From Paractinoplanes atraurantiacus (GTDB lineage Bacteria; Actinomycetota; Actinomycetes; Mycobacteriales; Micromonosporaceae), in the NCBI RefSeq assembly GCF_900215205.1, contig NZ_OBDY01000017.1, positions 130,963 through 194,962 on the forward strand: a DNA stretch of 64,000 bases, in the 5' to 3' direction. The notes under the pieces were generated by a model that saw only the letters and a list, made by a program, of their open reading frames with translations, made no database searches and was not told the DNA's origin. Shown piece by piece: positions 16,305 to 25,242 of this stretch (positions within the stretch are counted from its first letter, which is position 1; the number at the start of each line of letters is the position of its first letter). A program made the position numbers and the translations under genes.

Positions 16305-17081
16305 ATGCTGATCACCGTGGTGGCCGACTACGGCCTCGGGGACCTCGCCTTCGCGGAGGTGCGGCAGCGCTTCGCCCACCTGCTGCCGCACGCTCAGGTC
16401 GACGCGGTGCCGGTGCCGCCGTTCGACACGGTGAGCGCCGGCTTCTGCCTGGCCCAGCTCGCCTTCGGCGACGGGCCGGCCGACCGGATCGTCTACGCCA
16501 ACGTCGCCCCGCGCGAGGACCTCGACGACGCCCGCGACGACAACGAGGGCGAGCCGCTGGCCGCGGCCCAGCTCGACTCCGGGGTGCTGGTGGTGGGGGT
16601 CGCCTCGGGATTCTCGCTGTCGTTCCTGGCCGCCGAGGGGGTGCCGGTGCGGGCGGTGAAGGTGGCCGACGCCGGCTCGCAGTTCCGTTCCCGCGATGTG
16701 TTCCCGGCCGCCGTGGCCGCCCTGGCCCGCGGTGAGGATCTGCTCGGCGAGGAGCTGGACCTTCCGGCCCCGCCGGCCGGCGCGGTCGTCTACACCGACG
16801 GCTACGGCAACCTGAAGACGTCGTACTCCTCCGCGCCGGCGCCCGTCGGCACCGCCGTACAGGTGAAGATCGGTGACGTGGCCGCCGAGGCCGTCGTCAG
16901 CGACGGGGTCTTCGCCGTGCCCGCGGGCACGATGTCGTTCGCGCCGGGCAGCTCCGGGTGGGGCGGCAAGGCGTTCTACGAGCTCCTGCTGCGCGGCGGC
17001 GACGCGGCCGGCGTCTTCGGCCGCCCGAGATCGGGAACGCCGATTGCATTACAGTCCGGCGGGTGGGGGATGCGCTGGTAG
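16305..17081 (+). CDS. SAM hydroxide adenosyltransferase family protein (DUF62)
   Basis: This 258-residue protein resembles the SAM-dependent halogenase/hydroxide adenosyltransferase (SAM hydrolase) family. The N-terminal VVADYGLGDLAFAEV replaces the usual TDFG..D motif, ADRIVYANVAPRED matches the central strand, GVLVVGVASGFSLSFL follows, and the C-terminal barrel starts at VVYTDGYGNLKTSY. Known members split SAM to adenosine and methionine; the fluorinase is a relative. This divergent copy keeps both Asp of the N-terminal motif, but I cannot confirm chemistry. The last 19 bases overlap the start of the LAL regulator, which implies coupling. Confidence 0.8.
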   Translation: MLITVVADYGLGDLAFAEVRQRFAHLLPHAQVDAVPVPPFDTVSAGFCLAQLAFGDGPADRIVYANVAPREDLDDARDDNEGEPLAAAQLDSGVLVVGVASGFSLSFLAAEGVPVRAVKVADAGSQFRSRDVFPAAVAALARGEDLLGEELDLPAPPAGAVVYTDGYGNLKTSYSSAPAPVGTAVQVKIGDVAAEAVVSDGVFAVPAGTMSFAPGSSGWGGKAFYELLLRGGDAAGVFGRPRSGTPIALQSGGWGMRW

Positions 17082-19732
17082 GACGGGACGACACGGTCGC
17101 CACGGTGCGGGCGCTGCTGGACGGCGCCGCGGCCGGCGCGGGCGGGGCGCTCGTGCTGCACGGGCCGGCGGGCATCGGCAAGACCGCGATCCTGGACTGG
17201 GCCGCGCAGGCCGGTGACTTCCAGGTTCTGCGCGGGTCGGCGGCGCAGGAGGAGTACGTCCTGTCGTACGGCCTGATCGCGCAACTGCTCCGGCCGGTTC
17301 TCGTGCTGGAGGGCGCCGAGGAGCCGTTCACGGTCGGGCGGGACGCGCTCGAGCTGGTCACGACGATGGCCGAGCAGCGGCCGGTGCTGATCATCGCGGA
17401 CGACCTGCACTGGGCCGACACGGCCAGCGCGAGCGTGCTGGCCTTCCTGGGGCGCCGGCTCGGCGCCGACCGGGTCGCGCTGCTGTGCGCCTACCGCGAC
17501 GACGAGTCGGCCGACGGCGCCGGGGCCGGCCTGCCCGAGCTCGCCCTGGGCCCGCTGGGTGACGAGGCGGCCGACCTGGTGGTCCGGCGGCACGCGCCGG
17601 CCCTGCCGCTGGCCGCCCGCCGCCGGGTGCTGGCCGAGGCCGAGGGAAACCCGCTCGCCCTGGCCGAGTTCGCCGTCGCGGCGCGGTCACCGGAGGCGCT
17701 CGCGCGCGGCTCGCTGGCGTTGACCGAGCGGCTGGAGAAGACGTTCGCCGACCGGGCGGCCGGGCTGCCGGAGAGCACCCGGATCGCCCTGACCGTGGCC
17801 GCCCTGGGCGAGGGCGGCCTCGACGAGGTCGTGGCGGCGACCGGCCTGGTCGTCGGCGACGCCCGTTTCGCCTCGGACGATCTCGAACCGGCGGTCGAGG
17901 GCCGGATGATCGACCGGCCGGCGCTGCTCGGCGCCGTGCGGTTCCGGCATCCGCTGATGCGCTCGGCGATGCGGCACGGCGTGCCCGAGGCGGTGCGGCG
18001 GGCCTGCCACCGGGCGCTGGCCGAGGTCAACCGCGACGATCCGGGGCGGCGGGCCTGGCATCGGGCGGCCGCCGCCGACCGGGCCGACGAGCCGATCGCG
18101 GCCGAGCTCGAGACGGCCGGCAACCAGCTCTCGGCCGGGGCCAATCCGGCCGCCGCGTACCGGATGTACCTGCGCGCGGCCGAGCTCACCCCCGGCCACG
18201 ACGCCCGGCAGCGGCGGCTCGCGGCCGCCCTGTTCACGGCGTTCGACATGGGCGACCACCGCGAGGTGGTGCGGCTCTGCGGGATCGTCGACCCGCGGCC
18301 GCTCGACCTGCCGTCGCGGCTGGCGATCGCCCTTCAGCAGGAGGCGCTGGTCGACCGCCGCTGGTCGGGCAGCCTGCTGCTCAACCGCTTCGCCGACGAG
18401 GCGGGCCTGCTGCCGCCGGGCTCCGAGGTCGAGCAGGTCGTGCGGGCCCTGCGGGTGCTGGTCATCCGGTTGTACTGGGGTGTCGGCGAGGGCGACCCGG
18501 TCCGTACGGCGATGCTCGGGGTCCTCGACCGCCTGCCGGGCGGACCCAGCTCGACCGGGCGGATCATCAGCGAGTGCATGCTGGCCCCGGTCGACCGGGC
18601 CGCGTCCGTGCTGCGCCAGGTGCGCGAGACTCACGTGTCCCCGGCGTTGCGGCCGTCCGAGCTGTGGGAGCTGGGCCTGGCCGCGCAGGTGTGCGGCGAC
18701 ATGGCGCTGGCCGGCCGGCTGCTGACCCGGGCGGTGTCCGGCATGCGCCAGGGCTCGTCCATCGTAGAGTTCGTGAACGCCCTGAGCAGCCTGTGCCTCC
18801 AGTCGATCCTGGAGGGCGACGTCCGCCAGGCGTCGGTGCTGGCCGACGAGATCACGGCGCTGGTGCCGGAGGCGGGCCTGCCGCTGTACGACCCGACTGC
18901 CCGGGCCATGGGTGCGGCGGCGGCCGGCCTGCGTGGCGACGCCGACACGGCCGAGCGCCTGGCCTCGCAGGCCGAGCAGGTGCTGGTGCCGTTCGGCGCG
19001 ATCCCGGTGCTGGCGCTGGTCCGCATGTGCCGCGGGCTGACCGCGCTCGGGCAGAACCGCCCCGGCGAGGCGTACGAGGAACTCGTCACGGTCTTCACGC
19101 CGACCGCGAGCGGATATCACCACGCGTTCCGGCTGCTGCTGACGCAGCCCCTGGCCGAGGCGGCGATCCTGGCCGGCCGCCGCGACGAGCTGGCCGAGCA
19201 GATCGCCGTGCTGGAGCCGATCGCGGAGCGGACAGGCTCACCGATCCTGCGCATCGGCCTGAACTACGCCCGGGCGGTCCTGGCCGACGACGACGAGCTG
19301 TTCCGCCACGCGATGAGCGACCCCGACCTGACGGTGCTGGACCGGGCCCACCTGGAGCTCGCCTTCGGACGCTCGATGCGCCTGCGGCGCCGGGCGGTGG
19401 AGAGCCGCTCGTTCCTGAGAAGCGCCCAGCACACGTACGAGGCCCTGGGCATGGCCCCGTGGGCGGAGAGCGCCCGGGCCCAGCTGCGAGCGGCCGGCGA
19501 GCGGGTGGAGACCCCGACGTCAGAGGCGGCCGACCTGCTGACCCCGCAGGAGCTGCACATCGCGGCACTGGCGGCCCAGGGCCTGACGAACCGCGAGATA
19601 GCGCAGAGGTTGTACGTCTCGCATCGCACCATCGGCGCCCACCTCTACCACATCTACCCCAAGCTGGGCGTCACGTCCCGCAACGAGCTGGCGGCCGCGC
19701 TGGGCCCCTTGTCCGGAGAGCTGGCGGCGTAA
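17063..19732 (+). CDS. LuxR-family ATPase regulator (LAL/MalT-like)
   Basis: This is an 889-residue large LuxR regulator. The N-terminal AAA ATPase has Walker A GPAGIGKT (residues 34-41) and Walker B PVLIIADDLHWAD near residue 110. A long helical TPR-like middle part follows. The C-terminal LuxR helix-turn-helix is LTPQELHIAALAAQGLTNREIAQRLYVSHRTIGAHL. LAL proteins are ATP-switched activators, often for secondary metabolism or sugar use. GTG 17063 is chosen because the conserved LVGRDD block follows within a few residues. Its start lies inside the preceding SAM-hydrolase-like gene. Confidence 0.93.
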   Translation: MGDALVGRDDTVATVRALLDGAAAGAGGALVLHGPAGIGKTAILDWAAQAGDFQVLRGSAAQEEYVLSYGLIAQLLRPVLVLEGAEEPFTVGRDALELVTTMAEQRPVLIIADDLHWADTASASVLAFLGRRLGADRVALLCAYRDDESADGAGAGLPELALGPLGDEAADLVVRRHAPALPLAARRRVLAEAEGNPLALAEFAVAARSPEALARGSLALTERLEKTFADRAAGLPESTRIALTVAALGEGGLDEVVAATGLVVGDARFASDDLEPAVEGRMIDRPALLGAVRFRHPLMRSAMRHGVPEAVRRACHRALAEVNRDDPGRRAWHRAAAADRADEPIAAELETAGNQLSAGANPAAAYRMYLRAAELTPGHDARQRRLAAALFTAFDMGDHREVVRLCGIVDPRPLDLPSRLAIALQQEALVDRRWSGSLLLNRFADEAGLLPPGSEVEQVVRALRVLVIRLYWGVGEGDPVRTAMLGVLDRLPGGPSSTGRIISECMLAPVDRAASVLRQVRETHVSPALRPSELWELGLAAQVCGDMALAGRLLTRAVSGMRQGSSIVEFVNALSSLCLQSILEGDVRQASVLADEITALVPEAGLPLYDPTARAMGAAAAGLRGDADTAERLASQAEQVLVPFGAIPVLALVRMCRGLTALGQNRPGEAYEELVTVFTPTASGYHHAFRLLLTQPLAEAAILAGRRDELAEQIAVLEPIAERTGSPILRIGLNYARAVLADDDELFRHAMSDPDLTVLDRAHLELAFGRSMRLRRRAVESRSFLRSAQHTYEALGMAPWAESARAQLRAAGERVETPTSEAADLLTPQELHIAALAAQGLTNREIAQRLYVSHRTIGAHLYHIYPKLGVTSRNELAAALGPLSGELAA

Positions 19733-19746
19733 ATGAGCGGTGACGT

Positions 19747-20541
19747 CTACCCAGAGTGGCGAAGGGTCCCTTCTCCATCGGGCAGGGCGCTTCGGCCAGC
19801 AGTCTCGAGCGGCGTCAGCTCGCGTCCACGGTGCCGTCGACTTCGCGACGACGGTAGCCGTGGTTCCTGGAGCCTTCGGTGCCCGAACGGTGGTCGTGAG
19901 TGGCTACGGAACGTGCCCGGGTTGATCGGTGCGCCACCTCCCGCGGCATGCGCGTCGACGGCTTCGCGGTAAGTGTCGTCCGCAAGGTCGCGAAAGGACT
20001 GACTGCGCCTGGTACTGCCGTCGGCCCAGGCGCGAGCCCCGATGGAAGCCCACCAGGTCAGAGCCGCTGGATCCCTGAACAGTTCCTCGAACAAGTGCCG
20101 CAGCCCGGAACGGGACAGCGTCCCTGTGTTCCAGAGCATGGCCCAGTGCGACACCCACAAATTCAAGATCATCCAGCGCCTCAACTGGCTCCACGGAATC
20201 CCCGGAACGACCGGAAAGGCAAGATCCGGATCGCTCAGCGAGACCTTGACGAGCTCGATCTGCTGCGCCCGCCTCGTCGCGGCGTCAGCTAGGCGCGCCT
20301 GCCGCCATTGGAGGACCAGTGAGCCTGCGATGCCGCACAGGGCTAGTCCCGACAAGATCGCTGATATGCCGCCGTACGCCTGGCCGACATCCGCCAGCCA
20401 TCGCCAGTCGACCGGCCTGCTCGTCATGACACTCATCAGCCAGGGAGCTACGGTGATCGCTATGACCAGGCACGCCATCGCGGTCACGGTCAGGGCGATC
20501 GAGAGCTGCGCACGTCCAACGGTTACGCGACTTTCACTCAT
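19747..20541 (-). CDS. DUF6082 family membrane protein
   Basis: This 264-residue protein has two N-terminal membrane helices (LSIALTVTAMACLVIAITVAPWLM and YGGISAILSGLALCGIAGSLVLQW), then a cytoplasmic part with RRAQQIELVKVSLSDPDL, LNLWVSHWAMLWNTGTLS and LRHLFEELFRDPAALTWWASIGARAW, matching DUF6082 proteins of actinomycetes. The C-terminal 60 residues are Arg/Pro/Ser-rich and may be disordered. The role of the family is unknown. It follows the DUF397 gene on the same strand. Confidence 0.78.
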   Translation of the reverse strand: MSESRVTVGRAQLSIALTVTAMACLVIAITVAPWLMSVMTSRPVDWRWLADVGQAYGGISAILSGLALCGIAGSLVLQWRQARLADAATRRAQQIELVKVSLSDPDLAFPVVPGIPWSQLRRWMILNLWVSHWAMLWNTGTLSRSGLRHLFEELFRDPAALTWWASIGARAWADGSTRRSQSFRDLADDTYREAVDAHAAGGGAPINPGTFRSHSRPPFGHRRLQEPRLPSSRSRRHRGRELTPLETAGRSALPDGEGTLRHSG

Positions 20542-20675
20542 ATCTGCATGTTCGCCTGGGGCGGCAAATTGATCTTCAGTGGCGGGAGCGTGCAGCCGTC
20601 ACTGCCGGCAATCTCTTGCGTTATTTGTGTCGCGTTGTCATGTGCTGGAATATCGACGGATAATACTTGAGGACC

Positions 20676-20728
20676 GAGGCGTCACGCCTTCGCCCGCGCA
20701 TGGCAAGCGGATGTAGCCGTGACGCCTC
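20676..20728. terminator. 11-bp perfect stem after the DUF397 gene
   Basis: GAGGCGTCACG (20676-20686) pairs exactly with CGTGACGCCTC (20718-20728) around a 31-base loop that can itself form a small CCGC/GCGG stem. It begins about nine bases past the minus-strand stop at 20737, so it probably terminates the DUF397 transcript before DUF6082. Confidence 0.55.
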
Positions 20729-20736
20729 GCCATTCT

Positions 20737-20952
20737 TCAGTTCAGCAACGAGAATTCATTGCCTTTCACGCCGTCCGTGAAGTTCTTCCATTCGATCGCA
20801 TCGAACGTCAGAACGGTTTCCGGATCTCTGGAGTTGCGTAGTGCCACGGCACCGCCGAGGATGCACCACTCCACACAGTGGGCTTCGCCGACGCAGCGGC
20901 TGCTGCGGCACCATGCATTTTCGGCGCGAATGGTTTGACTTCGAGCCAACAT
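20737..20952 (-). CDS. DUF397 domain-containing protein
   Basis: This 71-residue DUF397 protein carries the family pattern: W-RSSRC near residue 15, the CVEW strand, GGAVALRNSRDPE, then LTFDAIEWKNFTDGVKGNEF. DUF397 proteins usually pair with an XRE regulator and influence development in actinomycetes; no XRE gene is adjacent here. The ATG at 20952 follows AAGGAG closely. A GTG at 20973 is in frame but falls inside a 15-base palindrome. The codon usage is less GC-rich than neighbours. Confidence 0.85.
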   Translation of the reverse strand: MLARSQTIRAENAWCRSSRCVGEAHCVEWCILGGAVALRNSRDPETVLTFDAIEWKNFTDGVKGNEFSLLN

Positions 20953-20968
20953 GAGCTCCTTGATGTGC

Positions 20969-20983
20969 GACACGTAACGTGTC
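20969..20983. promoter_or_regulatory. operator-like palindrome upstream of DUF397
   Basis: GACACGTAACGTGTC is a perfect 7+1+7 inverted repeat located 17 bases before the ATG at 20952. It would sit near the transcription start of the DUF397 gene and suits a dimeric repressor such as an XRE protein. Confidence 0.5.
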
Positions 20984-21006
20984 AGATGCGCATTATCGCC
21001 AAGGTC

Positions 21007-21022
21007 GATCGGCGCGCCGATC
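21007..21022. repeat. 16-bp perfect palindrome
   Basis: GATCGGCGCGCCGATC lies 24 bases beyond the first palindrome, in the same upstream region of the DUF397 gene. It may be a second protein-binding site. Confidence 0.45.
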
Positions 21023-21200
21023 CGTCACGAGTGGGCGCCGTTTGGGCATCATTCTTGTGACGCGGACGGATACGGCGAAAAGGAGACTACTACAACCTCT
21101 GAGCTTCTTACGCCGGATTGGCGGTTGCCGCGTGCGAAACAAGTTTGCCTCGTGTCACGCCCGTGCGGTTCGCGACCCTGCGGAGTGCGGAGACAACGGG

Positions 21201-21905
21201 TCAGGAGGCGGCGAGGGCCTCTTCGACTGTTGTTTCGTGGCGGCCCAGGAAGACCGGGTCTCGGTGGGTCACCACGTCGGCCACGGCCTTGACTATGGCG
21301 CCTCGCTCTCGGATCACCGAGTTGCGCCACGGCTCCTTGTAGATTTTGACCGTGTCGTCGCCTACGCCGTTCGTGGCGATGCCCTCCGTGCGGCACAGGG
21401 CCACCGCTCGATCCAGGTGGTACGTCTGGGTGACGATCGTGGCCGCTTTCACGCCGAAGATGCGCTTCGCCCTGACGCACGAGTCGTACGTGTCGAAGCC
21501 CGCGTAGTCGATCGCTATCCGGGACGCCGGCACGCCGTGGGCGATCAGGTAGACCTGCATCGAGCCGGGCTCGTCGTACTCCCAGCGGCTGTGGTCGCCC
21601 GAGACCAGGATGGCCTTGACCTTGCCCGTCTCGTAGAGGCGCCGCGCTATGTCCAGGCGGGCGGCCAGGAACGGGGACGGCGACCCGTCCGCGTAGACCT
21701 CCGCGCCCAGCACGATCGCCACCGGGGCCGCGGGGACCTCCGACTCGCTGAAGATGTGGCCGCGCGCCTCACCCCGTACCCACAATTCGCCGCTCAGAAG
21801 GACCGCGACGCCCAGCATGACCACGACGACGCTTGCGAGAATGCCGCGGCGCAGCCAACGGCGAGTGAGGATCCGCACGTGCACGACTTTGGCAGGCCGG
21901 GTCAA
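21201..21905 (-). CDS. SanA/YdcF-like membrane protein (DUF218)
   Basis: This 234-residue protein has one N-terminal membrane helix (GILASVVVVMLGVAVLLSG) and an extracytoplasmic DUF218 domain: VAIVLGAEVYADGSPSPFLAARLDIARRLYE, AILVSGDHSRWEYDEP, FDTYDSCVRAKRIFGV and VTQTYHLDRAVALCR. This is the SanA layout, linked in enterobacteria to envelope integrity and vancomycin exclusion. It starts 14 bases from the divergent GNAT gene, so the promoters overlap. Confidence 0.88.
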   Translation of the reverse strand: MTRPAKVVHVRILTRRWLRRGILASVVVVMLGVAVLLSGELWVRGEARGHIFSESEVPAAPVAIVLGAEVYADGSPSPFLAARLDIARRLYETGKVKAILVSGDHSRWEYDEPGSMQVYLIAHGVPASRIAIDYAGFDTYDSCVRAKRIFGVKAATIVTQTYHLDRAVALCRTEGIATNGVGDDTVKIYKEPWRNSVIRERGAIVKAVADVVTHRDPVFLGRHETTVEEALAAS

Positions 21906-21919
21906 GGCAGCATGGCGGG

Positions 21920-22612
21920 GTGCTCACCTCTGACGACCCTTTGATCATCTGGGCCGCCGATCAGCCCGGGGCCCGTGTCTTCACCCGTCCGGGCGCTGTC
22001 GCGGTTGTCTGCCCCGATCTCGCCCGGCATGACCGGATGCCCGTGCACGGTGATCCCGGCGCCGTCGCCGCCCTGCTGCGTGAGGTTCTTCCGCTGGCCG
22101 GGCCCACCTTTCGGCCGCTCGGCGACGAGTCGCTGATGACCGCCGTGGCCGAGCGGCTGCCGATGATCGAGGTTGCCGGGCGGTTCGGCTGGATGGACAC
22201 CGCCACGGCGCCTTCGGCGACCGCGGGTCAACAGCCTCATTGGCTGGGTTCCGGCGAGCTGCCCGAGGTCACGGCGCTGCTTGATGAGGCTTCTCCCGAG
22301 ACGTACGCCCGTCCGGGAGGTTCCGGGGTCGCGCGCTGGGCGGGTGTCCGCGATGCGGACGGCACCCTGCTGGCGGTGGCCGCCGACGCCTGGTCGTCCG
22401 GCCGGGTCGGCTTCCTGGCCGGCGTCGCCACCGCCGAACGGGCCCGGGGCCGCGGGCTGGCCGCGGCCCTCTGCGCCTTCGTCACCCGGGAGCTGCTCGT
22501 GGGCCGCGACCGGGTGGCGCTGTTCGTCGATCACTGGAACAGCGCCGCCCTGGCCACGTACAAGAAGCTGGGTTTCGCCCTGAGGCCGGTCGCGGCCGCT
22601 AGACGATCGTGA
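21920..22612 (+). CDS. GNAT family N-acetyltransferase
   Basis: This is a 230-residue two-part protein. The N-terminal half is poorly conserved (FTRPGAVAVVCPDLARHDR). The C-terminal GNAT domain has GRVGFLAGVATAERARGRGLAAALCAFV, the acetyl-CoA motif A with RGRGLA, then LFVDHWNSAALATYKKLGF (motif B). It would acetylate an amine from acetyl-CoA; the substrate is unknown. GTG 21920 is the start. The 3' end overlaps the convergent beta-glucosidase by 14 bases. Confidence 0.88.
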   Translation: MLTSDDPLIIWAADQPGARVFTRPGAVAVVCPDLARHDRMPVHGDPGAVAALLREVLPLAGPTFRPLGDESLMTAVAERLPMIEVAGRFGWMDTATAPSATAGQQPHWLGSGELPEVTALLDEASPETYARPGGSGVARWAGVRDADGTLLAVAADAWSSGRVGFLAGVATAERARGRGLAAALCAFVTRELLVGRDRVALFVDHWNSAALATYKKLGFALRPVAAARRS

Positions 22613-24878
22613 AGGCGGCCTTGGAGTAGGTGCGCGAGCTCGGGCCGACCAGCAGCTCGAAGTCGCCCGGCTCCACGACGCGCCGGCCGTCCGCCGTCAC
22701 CAGCGAGCACGCGCTCGCCGGCAGCTCCAGCTCCACGATGCGGCTTTCGCCGGGCGGGACCGAGACCTGCTTGTACGCCTTCAGCTCGCGCCCGGCCCAC
22801 GTGACGCTCGTGACGAGGTCGCTGACGTACACCTGCACCGTCTCGACCGCCGGGCGCTCGCCGGTGTTGGTGAGCGTGACCGTCGCCCGCACGACCCCGT
22901 CCGCGGCCACCTCGGGTGTGGTCACGGTCAGATCGCCGTACTCAATCGTGGTGTAGCTCAGACCCTCGCCGAAGGCGAACAACGGGTCCTGGGTCAGATC
23001 GGCGTAGCGGTCGCCGTGCTGGCCCCGGATGGTGTTGTAGTAGACCGGCTGCTGGCCGACGTGCCGGGCCACCGACAGCGGCAGCCGGCCGCTCGGCTCG
23101 ATCAGGCCCAGCACCAGCTCGGCGATGGCCCGGCCGCCGCGCATGCCCGGGTTGAAGGCCTGAATGATCGCGGCCGCGTTCAGGGCCGACTCGGGCAGCA
23201 CCGACGGCTTCGACTGGACCAGCACGACGATCATCGGGGTCTTGGTGGCCGCGATCGCGTCGAGCAGCGCGATCTGGCCGCCCTGCAACTCCAGCGTGGC
23301 CGTCGACTTGTGCTCGCCGGTCAGGTTGACCGTGTCGCCGACCACCACGACCGCGAAGTCGGCCCGGATCGCCTTGTCGCGGGCCACGTCGATGAGGTGC
23401 CGGTCGACCGGGGCCGCCTGCGAGATCGGCGGGCGCGGCTGCCCGTCCGGGTAGGTCTCGCCCTCGGGGTCGGGCACGAGCCGCTCGATCTCGGCGCCGC
23501 GGGCGTAGTCGATGTCCCAGTTGGCCGGGGCGACCGCGCGGAAGCCGTCCAGCACCGTCTCGATCATCTCGCGGGGCTGGCCGTCGGGCAGCCAGTCGAT
23601 CTGGCCCGAGTCGCCGGCCCAGTCGCCGAGCTGAGCGGACGGGGAGTCGGCGTTGGGGCCGATCACCGCGATGCGGCGGAACTTGGCCGCCGGGTCGAGC
23701 GGCAGTGTGCCGTCGTTGCGCAGCAGGATCAGCGAGCGGCGGGCCACCTCGAGGTTGAGCTCGCTGTGCTCGGCCGAGCCGATCACGAGCCGCTGCCGCT
23801 GCGGGTCGGGCGCCCGGGGGTCCTCGAAAAGGCCCAATTCGAACTTCAGGCGCAGGATCCGGCGTACGGCCTCATCAATCTCCGTCTCCTGGAGAAGCCC
23901 CCGCTCGACCGCTTCCTGCGCGCCCTCGAAGAAGCCCGGCGTGACCATGACCAGGTCGTTTCCGGCCTTGACGGCGACCGCGGCCGCCTCGGCGTAATCG
24001 GCGCAGACCCGCTGCTCCCAGACCATGCGCCCGACGTTGTCCCAGTCGGTGACCAGGGTGCCGGTGAAACCCCATTCCTGCTTGAGTACGTCGTTGAGCA
24101 GCCACTTGTTGGCGGTGATGGGCACGCCGTCCATCGACTGGTAGCCGAGCATGAAGACCCGGCAGCCCTCGCGGGCGACCCGCTCGAACGGCGGCAGGAA
24201 CCACGAGCGCAGCTTGCGCGGGCTCAGGTCGGCCTCGCTGGCGTCCCGGCCGCCCTGCGTCTCGGAGTAGCCGGCGAAGTGCTTGGCCGTGGCCAGGATC
24301 GCGGTCGGGTCGGTGAGGCCGCCGCCCTGATAGCCGCGGATCATCGCCGAGCCGAGCTCACCGATCAGGAACGGGTCCTCGCCGAAAGTTTCGTCGACCC
24401 GGCCCCAGCGGAGATCGCGGGTGATGCACAGGACGGGGGAGAAGGTCCAGTGGATGCCGGTGGCCGAGACCTCGACGGCGGTCACCCGGGCCACCCGCTC
24501 CAGCAGCTCCGGATCCCAGCTGCCGGCCATCGAGAGCTGGGTCGGGAAGATCGTCGCGCCCGGCCAGAAGGAGTGGCCGTGGATGCAGTCCTCGGCGGTG
24601 AGCAGCGGGATCTGCAACCGGGTCTTGGCGACCAGGTCGATCGCCTCGAGCATCTTGGCCGGCGAGGTGTGCAGGATCGAGCCGGCGAGCTTCTCGCTGA
24701 CGATCTCCTTCACGTCGCCGCGGGCGTCGAGCTGGAGCATCTGCCCGACCTTCTCGGGCAGGGTCATCCGGCTGAGCAGGTCGTCTACCCGCTGGTCGAC
24801 GGATAGGGAGGGATCCCTGTACGGGTGGACGTCGGGCACGCGCGCCTCCGGTCGCTGCGACCGCGGTGGCACGGTCAA
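22599..24878 (-). CDS. beta-glucosidase, glycoside hydrolase family 3
   Basis: This is a 759-residue GH3 enzyme without a signal peptide, so probably cytoplasmic. Domain order is the (beta/alpha)8 domain (residues about 35-340), the alpha/beta sandwich with the acid/base loop, and a fibronectin-like C-terminal domain (PPGESRIVELELPASACS). The nucleophile Asp278 is in LVTDWDN, and KHFAGY with RDASEADLS forms the substrate pocket. It hydrolyses terminal beta-glucosides or beta-xylosides from imported oligosaccharides. Two LacI-type palindromes just upstream imply sugar-dependent repression. ATG 24878 is the chosen start. Confidence 0.93.
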   Translation of the reverse strand: MTVPPRSQRPEARVPDVHPYRDPSLSVDQRVDDLLSRMTLPEKVGQMLQLDARGDVKEIVSEKLAGSILHTSPAKMLEAIDLVAKTRLQIPLLTAEDCIHGHSFWPGATIFPTQLSMAGSWDPELLERVARVTAVEVSATGIHWTFSPVLCITRDLRWGRVDETFGEDPFLIGELGSAMIRGYQGGGLTDPTAILATAKHFAGYSETQGGRDASEADLSPRKLRSWFLPPFERVAREGCRVFMLGYQSMDGVPITANKWLLNDVLKQEWGFTGTLVTDWDNVGRMVWEQRVCADYAEAAAVAVKAGNDLVMVTPGFFEGAQEAVERGLLQETEIDEAVRRILRLKFELGLFEDPRAPDPQRQRLVIGSAEHSELNLEVARRSLILLRNDGTLPLDPAAKFRRIAVIGPNADSPSAQLGDWAGDSGQIDWLPDGQPREMIETVLDGFRAVAPANWDIDYARGAEIERLVPDPEGETYPDGQPRPPISQAAPVDRHLIDVARDKAIRADFAVVVVGDTVNLTGEHKSTATLELQGGQIALLDAIAATKTPMIVVLVQSKPSVLPESALNAAAIIQAFNPGMRGGRAIAELVLGLIEPSGRLPLSVARHVGQQPVYYNTIRGQHGDRYADLTQDPLFAFGEGLSYTTIEYGDLTVTTPEVAADGVVRATVTLTNTGERPAVETVQVYVSDLVTSVTWAGRELKAYKQVSVPPGESRIVELELPASACSLVTADGRRVVEPGDFELLVGPSSRTYSKAAFTIV

Positions 24879-24908
24879 CGGAACATGAACGATCGGAGTC
24901 TGACAGCT

Positions 24909-24941
24909 CGGAACCGGTTCCGGCAGCCCGGAACGGTTCCG
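24909..24941. promoter_or_regulatory. tandem LacI-family operators
   Basis: CGGAACCGGTTCCG (24909-24922) is a perfect 14-base palindrome and CGGAACGGTTCCG (24929-24941) is a 13-base near copy; their centres are 20 bases apart, about two helical turns. The CG centre and GGAACC arms fit LacI-family regulators. They lie 31-63 bases upstream of the beta-glucosidase start. The regulator gene itself is not in the window. Confidence 0.78.
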
Positions 24942-24953
24942 AAACTTTTCTTG

Positions 24954-25187
24954 TCAGTTATCCGGGTCGCTCTCATCAATACTGGGCACCTCCAGCCCCG
25001 CCGCCTCGATGGCATCGAGCCGGGCCTCAACTGCTTCCTTCTCACGCTGGACGAGGACCGCGTACTCCGCGAGGGCACTGGGGTCCTCGGCGTCCTCGAG
25101 CTTGTCGAAGAAGCGCTGCGTGTTGCGGACGGCTTCGGCGTAGGCCTCGGCGGCCGTACGGATAGCGATGATCGTCTGGTCTGCCAT
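24954..25187 (-). CDS. hypothetical small helical protein
   Basis: This is a 77-residue acidic protein that looks like a two-helix coiled coil: AIRTAAEAYAEAVRNTQRFFDKL, a short break EDAEDPS, then ALAEYAVLVQREKEAVEARLDAIE. There is no membrane segment. I do not recognise a family; small proteins of this style occur as regulators or structural partners. It is followed on the same strand by the glucosidase operators and lies back to back with argC. Confidence 0.6.
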   Translation of the reverse strand: MADQTIIAIRTAAEAYAEAVRNTQRFFDKLEDAEDPSALAEYAVLVQREKEAVEARLDAIEAAGLEVPSIDESDPDN

Positions 25188-25242
25188 GGCGCCAGTCTTA
25201 CCACCGGGCCGGTGGTTTCACTCACTCGCCGGGCAAATGGTG

